NCBI GenBank assembly: GCA_017828975.1
Contig: JAGAJN010000034.1
Location: 45,033 to 109,032, forward strand
DNA length: 64,000 nt
Direction of reading: 5' to 3'
Source of the DNA: Oscillospiraceae bacterium
Lineage (GTDB): Bacteria; Bacillota; Clostridia; Oscillospirales; Ruminococcaceae
Every line of letters begins with the position of its first letter. The stretch's first letter is position 1. Below the pieces are notes generated by a model. That model worked only from the letters and a program-made list of their open reading frames with translations. It made no database searches and was not told the origin of the DNA. Below, in pieces: positions 8,431 to 16,931 of this stretch. The translations under genes and the position numbers were made by a program.

Positions 8431-9299
8431 CAGTTCTCCTCCTCGCTTTCGGCAGTGCCCGTCATTTCGGCGAAGACTACTTCAAGATTCAGCTTTGAAA
8501 AGCTGAGATGATTATCGGAGCTTATGGGACGGACACCCAGCACAAAGGCTGTTTTTGTATCTCCGTTCATCACCGAGCCGAACACCTTTTTGCCGATGGT
8601 GTAGTCGTCCACAATGCCCCGCTTGCCTTTGACGGAGTAGCCGTTTTTGGTGAAAAACTCCACGGGACAGCAGCATATGAGCCGTCCGTCGTTTATCATG
8701 GCAACATGGGTGATGAAGCCCGCTGTTTCCGCAACAAGATGTGTCGCAAGGCAGACAGTCTTTCCGTCCGACTCAAACTTTTTTGCGGCGGCGGCGTAAA
8801 ACTTGCGGCGTGTCAGGTCGTCAAGCTGCTTTACGGGTTCGTCCAAAAAGGTAAATTCCGCTCCCGAGGACAGCGCAAGTATGGCGTTAAGCAGCGGCTG
8901 TTGCTTGTCGGAAATCGATTTTATGCGGTCGTCGGGGGATATTTTGAAATCCGCCAGCAGCTGATAGGCGTATTTTTCCGAGAAATTCGGGTAAAGCCGC
9001 TTCATTGCCTTGACCGCCGAGGACACCTTTAAAAGCTTCGGGTACATTCTTGCTTCTGCGGAGCAGCATATCTGCGACATAAGCGAATCGTCTGTAAGGA
9101 TAGACTGACCGTCTGCCAGAACTGTCCCGCTGTCGGGCATTATCCGTCCGCCCGCAAGGGACACTAAGGTGGTCTTGCCCGAATTTTCTCTGCCGTATAT
9201 GCCGTAAAAGCAGCCTTGGTCAAACTGAGCTGTCAGTCCCGAAAGGGCGGTGTATTCCTTGAAATCCTTTTTAACGTTCATAAAATTTATGGCTTTCAT
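8430..9299 (-). CDS. ABC transporter ATP-binding protein with degenerate signature
   Basis: 289 residues, ATPase of a two-gene ABC exporter. Walker A is intact (GRENSGKTTL, about 35-44), as are Walker B (FLDEP) and the switch histidine (LATHL). The ABC signature LSGGQ is replaced by a sequence around SDKQQPLLN, unlike the recognisable EMSKGTK of the ATPase at 60010. A C-terminal extension of about 90 residues follows the nucleotide-binding domain. ATG at 9299 follows GGAGG. Unlike the similar operon at 59.6 kb, there is no GntR regulator beside it. Reduced or asymmetric ATP hydrolysis is possible. Confidence 0.85.
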   Translation of the reverse strand: MKAINFMNVKKDFKEYTALSGLTAQFDQGCFYGIYGRENSGKTTLVSLAGGRIMPDSGTVLADGQSILTDDSLMSQICCSAEARMYPKLLKVSSAVKAMKRLYPNFSEKYAYQLLADFKISPDDRIKSISDKQQPLLNAILALSSGAEFTFLDEPVKQLDDLTRRKFYAAAAKKFESDGKTVCLATHLVAETAGFITHVAMINDGRLICCCPVEFFTKNGYSVKGKRGIVDDYTIGKKVFGSVMNGDTKTAFVLGVRPISSDNHLSFSKLNLEVVFAEMTGTAESEEEN

Positions 9300-9342
9300 G
9301 TCGGGACCTCCATTCTTAAATTATTCGATAGAAAGGGCATTT

Positions 9343-10227
9343 ATGAAGAAAATAATAGTATTGATACTGTCAGCGGCTCTCCTTTGCTCTTGTTGGAATG
9401 AAAAGTGTCAGCCGGAATCCCCCGCAGAAACTTTAGTATCTACGGAAGCCGCCGTAAGCGAACAAACTAACCTATCCGACGAAAGTAAAATCTCCCAAAA
9501 AGAGGAATTTACATACCCGCCTGTGGAATACACTTTGGAAGATCAGACGGTATTTTACGGCACATTCCCACCCATCAAGAAAATTTTCGAGAATAACGCC
9601 GAAAAGCTTGCAGACGTTCCTCTTTGCGGACAAGCCGTGCTGGACGAGTACATTTCCCCCCGCTCCTATGCTGCCGACCGTGCCGAAGTTCTCCAACAGG
9701 TAAAGGAGCTGTCCGACGAGATATGTGCGGGCTGCGAAACCGATGCAGAGCGTCTTTACGCCATCTGCGACTGGGTCAGCAGGAATATTTACTATGATTT
9801 TGATGCCCGAAACAGCGAGGTCACTGCCGAGGTGATCTGCCTGAAAAATGTTCTGGAAACCAAACGTACCACCTGTGCGGGCTATTCCACCTTTACGGCG
9901 GCTTTGTGCGGTGCGCAGGGGATTGTCTGCGTCGATCTTCGGGGCGGCAGCTCGTCGGAGGGCTGGAAGCGTTCCGAGCTGCCTGACGCACCTATGAACC
10001 ACGAATGGAACGGTGCGGTCATTGACGGGAAATGGGTTTTCTGCGACACCACCTGGGCTTCGCAGAACACTTACGAGAACGGTGCATTTTTCCAAAACGA
10101 ACCGCTGACGCCCTTTTATTACAGTGCGGATTTCGGTCAAATGAGCATCGAGCATCGCATCGACATTGCGGAGTTCAGGGATTTTTACGGTATTTTTGAA
10201 AATAATTCTCCGCAAAATCAAGGATAA
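9343..10227 (+). CDS. Lipoprotein with transglutaminase-like (cysteine protease fold) domain
   Basis: 294-residue exported lipoprotein. The N-terminus is a short type II signal ending in the lipobox LCSC with Cys17 as the lipidated residue, followed by a low-complexity acidic linker. The transglutaminase-like core has the expected triad: Cys178 in TTCAGYS, His220 in NHEWN and Asp235 in FCDTTW. Such domains act as peptidases or on the cell wall; the substrate is unknown. Start chosen at the ATG 9343 with GAAAGG, since this gives the signal peptide; an in-frame ATG at 9250 lies inside the neighbouring gene region. Its 3-prime end overlaps the converging HAD gene by 53 bases. Confidence 0.88.
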   Translation: MKKIIVLILSAALLCSCWNEKCQPESPAETLVSTEAAVSEQTNLSDESKISQKEEFTYPPVEYTLEDQTVFYGTFPPIKKIFENNAEKLADVPLCGQAVLDEYISPRSYAADRAEVLQQVKELSDEICAGCETDAERLYAICDWVSRNIYYDFDARNSEVTAEVICLKNVLETKRTTCAGYSTFTAALCGAQGIVCVDLRGGSSSEGWKRSELPDAPMNHEWNGAVIDGKWVFCDTTWASQNTYENGAFFQNEPLTPFYYSADFGQMSIEHRIDIAEFRDFYGIFENNSPQNQG

Positions 10228-10963
10228 ATTCCGCAAATTTTCCCGTTTCGGCATTTTCACAGACCATTGCGGGAATGTCACTGAGGGCGGCGTTCAGTCC
10301 GTTGTCGGGGACAAGTGCAATGTCCGCCGAAAGGAGCATTGGAATATCAAACTCGCTGTCCCCTGCGGCTATGGTCGTTTCGGGGGACAGCCTTTTTTTC
10401 AGCCGTTCAAGGGCATTTCCCTTGTTAAGTCCCTTTGGAAGAATGTAGACCTTTGAACCGTTTGTCAGTATGTCAACGGTTTGTGCGTCAAGCTGTGAAC
10501 CGAGCAGAGAAACGGTTTCATCGGGCTTATCGGACTTTGTAAAGATAAAGGAATCGTCCACAAATCTGACCTCAAAGGAGCGGTTTTTGTCCGTTTCAAG
10601 GAGATTTTTACCCCGTTCAAGCTCACTTATGGCGGTGTTTATCAGCTGTTCCGATTCCGCTCGCCAAGCCTTGTCGGGGACGCCGTTTATCAGCAGCGTT
10701 CCGCCGTTTGAGGTGACAGCCATGGGCGGTTCATCTCCGAATATGGATATGCGCCGAAACTGCTCCACCGAGCGGGTGGTTATGGGTATGGGAAGTATCC
10801 CCGAGGACAGTCCATTCAGCTTTTCGACCGCTTCGGGTGTCATATAGGACAGTTTTTTCCAAATGCCGTGTATGTTTCCCTCTTCCACGCAGATATGGGA
10901 GCCTTCGGCTTTTTTGTAGCTGTGTATAAGCGTGTTGTCAAGGTCGAGAGCCAGAAGTATCAT
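10175..10963 (-). CDS. HAD-family phosphatase of the Ter-associated pathway
   Basis: 262 residues, Cof/sucrose-phosphatase-like HAD hydrolase. Motif I is DLDNTLIHS (nucleophile and acid aspartates), motif II the TTRS region, motif III the lysine in LPKGLNKG, and motif IV AAGDSEFDIPML. A C2-type cap lies between II and III. It is the last gene of the operon that also encodes an aldolase, an ATP-grasp ligase and phosphoribosyltransferases; in Ter clusters a HAD of this kind is predicted to remove a phosphate from the nucleotide-like product. ATG at 10963 follows AAAGGAG. Confidence 0.88.
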   Translation of the reverse strand: MILLALDLDNTLIHSYKKAEGSHICVEEGNIHGIWKKLSYMTPEAVEKLNGLSSGILPIPITTRSVEQFRRISIFGDEPPMAVTSNGGTLLINGVPDKAWRAESEQLINTAISELERGKNLLETDKNRSFEVRFVDDSFIFTKSDKPDETVSLLGSQLDAQTVDILTNGSKVYILPKGLNKGNALERLKKRLSPETTIAAGDSEFDIPMLLSADIALVPDNGLNAALSDIPAMVCENAETGKFAEFILDFAENYFQKYRKNP

Positions 10964-10976
10964 GGTTAAACTCCTT

Positions 10977-11168
10977 TCATCTGAGAAAATCGGGCAGCAG
11001 GGCAATTATCATTGTCAGCGATATGACAAATATCATCAGAAAAGCATTTGCGGCATATTTGTAACGCTCCTTGCCGCTCTTATTATATGTCCTCCGCAGA
11101 CGGACAGACAGTATCAGGGAAATAAAGCATACGGGTGCGGCGATGATGAAAAACATTCCGTCCTTCAT
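10977..11168 (-). CDS. Small two-helix membrane protein in the Ter biosynthetic operon
   Basis: 63 residues, with hydrophobic segments at about 5-21 and 42-60 joined by a basic loop (RLRRTYNKSGKERYKYAA). The ATG overlaps the stop of the phosphoribosyltransferase gene (TAATG at 11166-11170), which argues for a real, coupled gene. I do not recognise a family. It may anchor or regulate the pathway at the membrane, which is inference from position only. Confidence 0.65.
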   Translation of the reverse strand: MKDGMFFIIAAPVCFISLILSVRLRRTYNKSGKERYKYAANAFLMIFVISLTMIIALLPDFLR

Positions 11169-13378
11169 TACACATCACCGTGGCTTTTTTTACCCAATGT
11201 TCGGATAATTCCGCATGCCTTGTATCGGGTGAGAGGATAGCGCTTTACGGGGACGTTCTTTTCCTCCGCCAGCCTCAGCAGATGGCTGACACAGCTTTCG
11301 TCCTCCAAATTGTCCGCAATGAGCAGACAGTAGGGGACACGCCGCAGCAGAACTCGTGTGGCTTCCCCAAGCCCCGGCTTAACAAGATTGATGTCGTCAA
11401 TGCCAAAGTCGGCGGCGATACGCTTTACCTCGTCAATGCCCGTTGTGTCGGGACGTGCTTCAAGGGGCAGATCGGCGGGAGCAAGCCGCATAGCTGTTTC
11501 TATCTTACTGATATATTCACCGGACAAATCTTCATCTTCCAAATCGGAATGGTAAGCCGCACCGTGGAAGTCCTCATCGCCGATAATGTCGCTGCGGAGA
11601 AATGTTCTGCTCATCAGCCCCGAAACGGTGGAATTCAGAATGGAGCTGGGGATAAGAATGTCCTTGTAGGTGCCGCAAAGCTCCGTGATATTTGCGGGGT
11701 CGGCAAGCACGGCAAGGCTGCATGACACGCCCTTATAATCGGCAAGGGCTTCGGTGAGAGTGCCGAGAATAGCGCCCTTTCCCGTCCAGCCGTCCACGAA
11801 GCATATCTCCTCGGGGCGGTGCTGCGACAGAATGTAGGACATAGCGTTTTTGTCAATGCCAATTCCCCTGATTATGGAAATGGTGTAATGCGCCGCATTC
11901 ACGCCAAAACGGGCTTTCAGGCAGCGTTTCATCAAAATTCCCACAGGTGTTCCCGCACGGGCAAGGGACACAAGGGCGATCTTTCCGTCCGGGTGCGTCT
12001 TACAGAGCCTGTTGCAGACGGAAACTACCGCTTGGGCGGTTTCAAAAGCGCACCGCTCCAGAGCGTCCTTGTATTCCTTCAGATATTTCTCCGAGGGACG
12101 GTATTCCAGCGGGAGCATCTCCGAATAGTGTGCGCCCTGTTCGATACGCCGCTGACGTTCCTCGGCGGGCAGCGGTTCAATAAGTCCCGTTATGTCCTTC
12201 AAAAGAACGGTAACGTCCGACGGGGAATAGGAGCAGGGCATTGCCGCTTTCCAGCTGACGAAAAAGAAGCTGTCCGTTTCGGGAAAAGCGTGAGTCAGCT
12301 GCGCAAAGCCGTCCCTTTTCGGGCTGTCGGTCACGGCGATAACAAGGTCGTATCTATCGGTATTATAAAGGTAGGTAGTTCGGTCTTTATCGTAAAAGCT
12401 TTCAAGGGTCATTCTTGAAAACAGGGGGTAATTCTCTTTGAAATGGGGTTCGATGGGGCTTCTGGTGGTGGAATGGGTGTACACCTCCGCACCATGTTCA
12501 CGCAGCTTATCGGCGGCGTTTATGGCGGGGTACATACATTCCTCCGTGCCTATAACGGCAATCTTTTTCCCCGAAAGCTGAATGTTCTTGCGGCTGATTA
12601 TCCTCAGAAGCTGTTCGGCAAGGCTGTCGCAGGCTTCCGAATATTCGTCCGAAGAAACGCCGCTTCTAGGGTCAAGCATGCCCTTTATTCGGAGATATTC
12701 GCAGTTCGGAGAGGTTTTCCGCTTCGGTATTTCCTTTGGCGGTTCGGGTATCAAACTGTCCCTATGATCGGACATATCTATTTTCATAAGCCAATAGAAA
12801 TCATATCCCGGCTCGGCAAGCTCATTCGTCCGCTCCTCGGACATTCCGTTTAGAATCGAGCAGGCGGAATATGTTATCCTGTTCGGTATCTTCGGGTTGG
12901 CTTTCAGGGCATTTATGAAATTTACAATAGTTTTGCCGGTGGTTATTTCGTCCTCAACGAAGATAACTCTTGTTACGCCGTCAAACAGCCTTGCGGTGCT
13001 TTTGCATTGCAGAGTCTGCTCGGTGGCATGGGAATGTTCCTCGGAAAATTCGGCGGCGTATTCGCAGTTTGTGAGCTGCTCTCTTGTGGTGTGGATATAG
13101 CGTGAGCCGTGAAACGCCCTTGCAACGGCAGCACCCACAGCGGTCGCCGTTTCCGCAAATCCGATAAAGAGGATATTTTCCGCTGCTTCACGGACATTTT
13201 TCCTCACCTCGTCCGCCAGCTCGGAAAACAGCCGCAGGGGAACATCGGGGGAGATGGGAAAATGCTTTCCCTGACACTTATCCACAAGGATAAAGCTCCT
13301 TTTGGCGTTGTTTTCCCGACGTGAAACGCAGGCAAGCTGTTCGGCGGGGAAGGTCGATTTGTTACAGAGAAGCTTCAA
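11168..13378 (-). CDS. Double phosphoribosyltransferase fusion (PRTase-TRSP + PRTase-PELOTA) of the Ter pathway
   Basis: 736-residue protein that joins two enzymes usually separate in Ter clusters. The N-terminal half has the PRPP-binding loop VIFVEDEITTGKT at 138-150, then a TRSP-like domain at about 265-395. A short linker (about 396-430) leads to the second half with the phosphoribosyltransferase motif ICFVDGWTGKGAI at 525-537, the conserved ILNSTVSGLMSRTFL at 580-594, and a PELOTA/L7Ae-like RNA-binding fold at about 650-732. Predicted role: transfer of phosphoribosyl groups in synthesis of a nucleoside-like metabolite. Start is TTG at 13378 with GAGGTG, overlapping the ATP-grasp gene by 17 bases. 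The second-half family is sometimes labelled StiP cysteine protease; the PRTase reading fits the motifs better. Confidence 0.85.
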   Translation of the reverse strand: MKLLCNKSTFPAEQLACVSRRENNAKRSFILVDKCQGKHFPISPDVPLRLFSELADEVRKNVREAAENILFIGFAETATAVGAAVARAFHGSRYIHTTREQLTNCEYAAEFSEEHSHATEQTLQCKSTARLFDGVTRVIFVEDEITTGKTIVNFINALKANPKIPNRITYSACSILNGMSEERTNELAEPGYDFYWLMKIDMSDHRDSLIPEPPKEIPKRKTSPNCEYLRIKGMLDPRSGVSSDEYSEACDSLAEQLLRIISRKNIQLSGKKIAVIGTEECMYPAINAADKLREHGAEVYTHSTTRSPIEPHFKENYPLFSRMTLESFYDKDRTTYLYNTDRYDLVIAVTDSPKRDGFAQLTHAFPETDSFFFVSWKAAMPCSYSPSDVTVLLKDITGLIEPLPAEERQRRIEQGAHYSEMLPLEYRPSEKYLKEYKDALERCAFETAQAVVSVCNRLCKTHPDGKIALVSLARAGTPVGILMKRCLKARFGVNAAHYTISIIRGIGIDKNAMSYILSQHRPEEICFVDGWTGKGAILGTLTEALADYKGVSCSLAVLADPANITELCGTYKDILIPSSILNSTVSGLMSRTFLRSDIIGDEDFHGAAYHSDLEDEDLSGEYISKIETAMRLAPADLPLEARPDTTGIDEVKRIAADFGIDDINLVKPGLGEATRVLLRRVPYCLLIADNLEDESCVSHLLRLAEEKNVPVKRYPLTRYKACGIIRTLGKKSHGDV

Positions 13379-14414
13379 AGCTTGTCACCTCGCTGTCCTC
13401 AGGAAGCTCCAACGGTGTTTCCACATAAGTGACCCTTGACGGAACACGTTTGAGCATCCACTTTTTATCAATGCCAAGCAGCTGATTTACCGCAAGATTT
13501 GGGATATTCACCCCCGCGCCCGTGCAGGAAAGCTGTATTCCACCCGACATTCTGGTGTTCACCTCCAGAAGATAGGGGCTGCCGTTGTGATATTTAAACT
13601 GAATATTGCAGGGAGTTTTCAGTCCCGTATATTCAAAAAATCGTTCGCAAAGGGAGATAATTGAGTGGTCATAGCGAATTTCGGCAATTCGTGAACCCGT
13701 CTTAAACCTCGGAATGATAATGTTTCCGTCGGCGGTCATCAGACAGTCAACACTGACCTCACAGCCGTCCAGATAGGGCATTACGATGAAATTCGGCAGA
13801 CTTTCCCGCTCGGAAAGGGCTTCAACAGCCTGTTTATAGGAAATTTTCATTCCCGGCTGGACAAAAAGCCCGTTGTAACCCGCCATTCTGTCGTCAATAA
13901 CACGAAAGCTGACAGCACCCTCATCGTGGGCAAGCTTTATGCAGGCACGGCAATTGTTGGCGGTTATCTTTTCGTAAGAGTCCTTGAATTCGGCAACATT
14001 TCGGATAACGTATCTTTCGGGAATGACCTCGGGGGCAAACTCGTTGAAAAGTCGGTATGTACAGTCCTTGTCGGACAGATTCATCAGCTTGTTGTAATCA
14101 TAATCCGCCAGCACGGAAACGCCTATCTCCTCAAATTCCGTCACACGTCTGATAATTGCGGTCATTTTTCTTCGGGGGATAAACAGCCTTATTTTATGCT
14201 CCTTGCAGAAGCTCAGGCAGTAGTTTACATATTCGTCGTCATCGGGAATGGACGGTTCCTTGTACCATTCGTCACATGCCAGCTTGATAACGGAATCAAC
14301 ATTCTCGTTGCTGCCAATGACGTAAAAATCTATGGTCGTGTCCAGCTTTATAAGATTGATGATGTGGTATGCGGTGGAGAACCAGTGGTTGAGCCAGATC
14401 CTTACAGTTTTCAT
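13362..14414 (-). CDS. ATP-grasp ligase of the Ter pathway
   Basis: 350 residues. Preserved are the N-terminal pre-ATP-grasp Rossmann-like domain (KTVRIWLNHWFSTAYH), the ATP-grasp strands with MPYLDGCEVSVDCLM, and the metal- and phosphate-binding end LLEVNTRMSGGIQL, in which E and N ligate magnesium. Such enzymes join a carboxylate to an amine through an acyl phosphate. The specific substrate is not known. Neighbours on both sides are other members of the predicted Ter nucleoside-like pathway; the stop overlaps the next gene by 17 bases. ATG at 14414 follows AGAGG. Confidence 0.88.
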   Translation of the reverse strand: MKTVRIWLNHWFSTAYHIINLIKLDTTIDFYVIGSNENVDSVIKLACDEWYKEPSIPDDDEYVNYCLSFCKEHKIRLFIPRRKMTAIIRRVTEFEEIGVSVLADYDYNKLMNLSDKDCTYRLFNEFAPEVIPERYVIRNVAEFKDSYEKITANNCRACIKLAHDEGAVSFRVIDDRMAGYNGLFVQPGMKISYKQAVEALSERESLPNFIVMPYLDGCEVSVDCLMTADGNIIIPRFKTGSRIAEIRYDHSIISLCERFFEYTGLKTPCNIQFKYHNGSPYLLEVNTRMSGGIQLSCTGAGVNIPNLAVNQLLGIDKKWMLKRVPSRVTYVETPLELPEDSEVTSFEASL

Positions 14415-14450
14415 TTTGTACCTCTTTATATAAATCTTGCGGGAATTTTC

Positions 14451-15491
14451 TTATTTTACGCCGTAAATCGATGCCAGAGTAACGGTCTTTCTCGCCCAAT
14501 TTTCGTGGACCTTGACCTCGTTCATACGTCCTCCCGACGGGCTTTTTGCTACTGCAAAGCCTTCGCCGTCGTTCCAGTTGAGTATGCTGAGGGCGTCCTT
14601 GTAATCCTCCTCGGAAACGGTGAGGGATTCGTTGATAACGGGCAGCTGTGTCGGGTGGATAGCGGTTTTTCCGATGAAGCCGTTTAATCTGTCAAGCTCC
14701 AGCTCGGCACGAAGTCCCTTTGCCCACTGTCCGTCGGGGTCGTTTCCGAAATATTCCCAGACAGGCGCAGATACCACATAATCCCGCCCAAAAACATTGA
14801 AAATATCCGCAAGTGTATTTCTCACAACGGTAATATCGTAAATGGTGCGGTCGGCAGGTCTGCGGAAACCGAAGCGGCTGCAAAAATCATTTCCGCCCAC
14901 ACGGATATTCAGCACCAGCTTGGAGATGGTGTCCACGGCGGATTTTATTTCGGTAATTGCCTGCAAACGGCTTTTCAGGTCGATGACCTCGGTGGATTCG
15001 AGGATAGGCATACAGTAAATATTCTGCTTGCCGCTGTTTATCTCCGTCATTACTTCAATGTAAGAAGCGGCGTTGCGGCGGTCGAATTTTGGCAGGATAA
15101 AGCCTGTGAGCAGCTCGTAATCGCATATTTTTTCGTAGATACGCAGCAGTTGTTCGGCGGAACGCACCCTTACAAACATCAGCGGCAGTTCGCTTTTGCG
15201 GATATTTTCGAGGATAAGCTCCCGATAGATGCTTTCAAAGGTGTTATAAAGGCAGTTTTCCGCTTCCTCCACGAAATTGTCCCCGACGCTGTCCTCTAAA
15301 CAGAGGGACACGGAGCGCAGTCCCGCATACTTTTTCGATGTGATAAAGCCCGCAGCCTTGGGGTTCAGGGCAGGGCAGTAGAGCAGTCCGCCGAGGGCAT
15401 ATTGGAGAACGAATTTATCGTTATGCGCCTTGTCGGAACGCTTGGTAAAGCTTGATGATGAGGATATTCTTGCTGTATTTACAGAGTCCAT
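14451..15491 (-). CDS. HpcH/HpaI aldolase / citrate lyase beta-like protein of the Ter pathway
   Basis: 346 residues, a TIM-barrel C-C lyase fold. Seen: RSVSLCLEDSVGDN (metal-binding Glu/Asp region), FVRVRS, the conserved RVGGNDFCSRFGFRRP, and FIGKTAIHPTQLPVIN, the C-terminal signature of the citrate lyase beta family. This family member is the usual companion of ATP-grasp and phosphoribosyltransferase genes in Ter clusters, where it is predicted to make or cleave a carbon unit of the metabolite. No other citrate lyase subunits are nearby, which argues against a citrate fermentation role. ATG follows AAAGGAC. Confidence 0.9.
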   Translation of the reverse strand: MDSVNTARISSSSSFTKRSDKAHNDKFVLQYALGGLLYCPALNPKAAGFITSKKYAGLRSVSLCLEDSVGDNFVEEAENCLYNTFESIYRELILENIRKSELPLMFVRVRSAEQLLRIYEKICDYELLTGFILPKFDRRNAASYIEVMTEINSGKQNIYCMPILESTEVIDLKSRLQAITEIKSAVDTISKLVLNIRVGGNDFCSRFGFRRPADRTIYDITVVRNTLADIFNVFGRDYVVSAPVWEYFGNDPDGQWAKGLRAELELDRLNGFIGKTAIHPTQLPVINESLTVSEEDYKDALSILNWNDGEGFAVAKSPSGGRMNEVKVHENWARKTVTLASIYGVK

Positions 15492-15508
15492 TATTTTGTC
15501 CTTTCAAA

Positions 15509-16771
15509 TCACACAATTTGCAAGCCTGTGCTTTCGCAGAGCCTTTTCAGACCGTCACGGTAGCCTGCGCCGACGCAGCAGAGCTTCCAGCTGTTCTTGT
15601 ATCGGTAGAATTCCACGGCAACTATGGTCGTTTCCATCAGCAGATTATCGGGGGAGAAAACAAGCGTATTCTTGCCCTTTAGGGTGAATGTCAGCCCCTT
15701 GACCTTTGAGAAATTCCGTCGGGGGTCGTCCCCGTAAACCGAATAGGCAAGGGAGATCCTTTCGATATGCTCGGGAATTTTCGTGAGATCGACGGTGACC
15801 GTTCTGTACGGGCTTTTGTCGTCATAGCTGACACTTCCGCACTTTGAGCGGGTGTTTCCGAAGAACACAAGGCAGTCGTCCTCGGTGGCTTTTGCGTTTT
15901 TGTCAAGCATAAAGGTGTAGGCATCTATTTCCATATCCGAGGGGAAATTTGCCGAAAAGCTTATCTCGACCTTGTTTCCCAGATAATCCTCCGCAGAGAT
16001 GCGCTGACCTCTTGTGAGGGGGACGGTCGCACCCGTAGGTGCAGTCCTTTCCGACGGACGGGACACCTTGTTGTAGCCGGAAAGCTGATCTCTCGTCAGC
16101 ACAACGGAGCGTCCCTCGCTTGGTATCGGTGTCATATTGGGTGCAGCCTTGAATACGGCAGCTCCGTCTGTGAAGGAGCTTGCATCGCCGTCAGCCGTTC
16201 CGAAAATATACGCACGCCTGTTCAGCTCCGATTTGAAGATAACATCGCCGTAAAGATATGTACCCCGCCGCAGCGGCTCGGAGGTTATGGTGACCGTTGA
16301 AGCGCCTGCGGGTATCCTTGCGGGGGAGAAGCTGACGTCCTTGGCGGTGGAGATTATCTCCGTTTCCGACGGGACGCAAAGCTCCATTTTGAAGGTGTTT
16401 TTCTGTCCGTCGGGGAATTTTCCCAGCTTGATGTTTACGGGAACGCCCCAATAGCCGTCCTCGCTGCCCATTCCTCGGACAGCGCCGATTATCTCCACAT
16501 TTTCCGCAGTAACTCCGGGTGCGGTACAGACGATAGCGAAGGAGGCATTGTCACGGGGCAGCCCCGTCAGCTCAATGCGCAGATTTTTCAGGCGGACATT
16601 TGGTGCGGAAACTGTCAGCACTGTGCCGCTTTTCACCCAGAGAGTGGTATTGTTTCCCATGACCGTGCATTGCTTTGTGATGACAAAGGGTCCTTCAAAT
16701 TCGCCGCAGGGAAGTGAAGCCGTGCCGCCTGTGGTGACGTTATTCAATATCTCGCTGACCGTATCTGCCAT
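15509..16771 (-). CDS. Beta-helix / TerD-domain fusion protein
   Basis: 420 residues from the ATG at 16771 (GGGGAG upstream; the in-frame ATG at 16822 has none). About residues 1-100 look like short right-handed beta-helix rungs (repeating N-x-x-hydrophobic turns such as NVRLKNLRIELTG and GVTAENVEIIGA). A beta-rich middle follows to about 210, and a TerD-like domain occupies roughly 240-420, ending in VEFYRYKNSWKLCCVGAGYRDGL. The acidic calcium-loop motif GDNLTGxGDGDDE found in the three stand-alone TerD proteins is absent here (SYDDKSPYRT stands in its place), so calcium binding is probably lost or changed. First gene of the biosynthetic operon. Confidence 0.8.
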   Translation of the reverse strand: MADTVSEILNNVTTGGTASLPCGEFEGPFVITKQCTVMGNNTTLWVKSGTVLTVSAPNVRLKNLRIELTGLPRDNASFAIVCTAPGVTAENVEIIGAVRGMGSEDGYWGVPVNIKLGKFPDGQKNTFKMELCVPSETEIISTAKDVSFSPARIPAGASTVTITSEPLRRGTYLYGDVIFKSELNRRAYIFGTADGDASSFTDGAAVFKAAPNMTPIPSEGRSVVLTRDQLSGYNKVSRPSERTAPTGATVPLTRGQRISAEDYLGNKVEISFSANFPSDMEIDAYTFMLDKNAKATEDDCLVFFGNTRSKCGSVSYDDKSPYRTVTVDLTKIPEHIERISLAYSVYGDDPRRNFSKVKGLTFTLKGKNTLVFSPDNLLMETTIVAVEFYRYKNSWKLCCVGAGYRDGLKRLCESTGLQIV

Positions 16772-16830
16772 ATTATCTCCCCCTTTCCCGCTATTTTTGA
16801 TACTTTTCACTCGGTATCGCATACATTAAC

Positions 16831-16859
16831 ATTATACCATTTTGTAAAATGAAAATCAA
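16831..16859 (-). promoter_or_regulatory. Promoter of the Ter biosynthetic operon
   Basis: Minus-strand TTGATT (16859-16854), 17-base spacer, TATAAT (16836-16831), about 60 bases before the beta-helix/TerD start. It makes genes 16771 to 10175 a separate unit from the TerD operon upstream. Confidence 0.75.
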
Positions 16860-16881
16860 GGGCATTTTTGGAAATTCTCAC

Positions 16882-16916
16882 AAAAAAGCTCCCCCGATTC
16901 AAAGAAACGGGAGAGC
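16882..16916 (-). terminator. Terminator of the ATPase-TerD operon
   Basis: Minus-strand stem GCTCTCCCG with CGGGGGAGC (one U-G pair), then TTTTTTG; lies 16 bases after the last TerD stop. The stem is broken on the plus strand (C-A mismatch), so it works on the minus strand only. Confidence 0.85.
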
Positions 16917-16931
16917 CGAAAAAAACACGTA

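Noticed and set aside
14451-15491. Citrate lyase beta subunit for citrate fermentation
   Set aside because: No alpha, gamma or accessory lyase genes; position in the Ter operon fits the predicted metabolite pathway.
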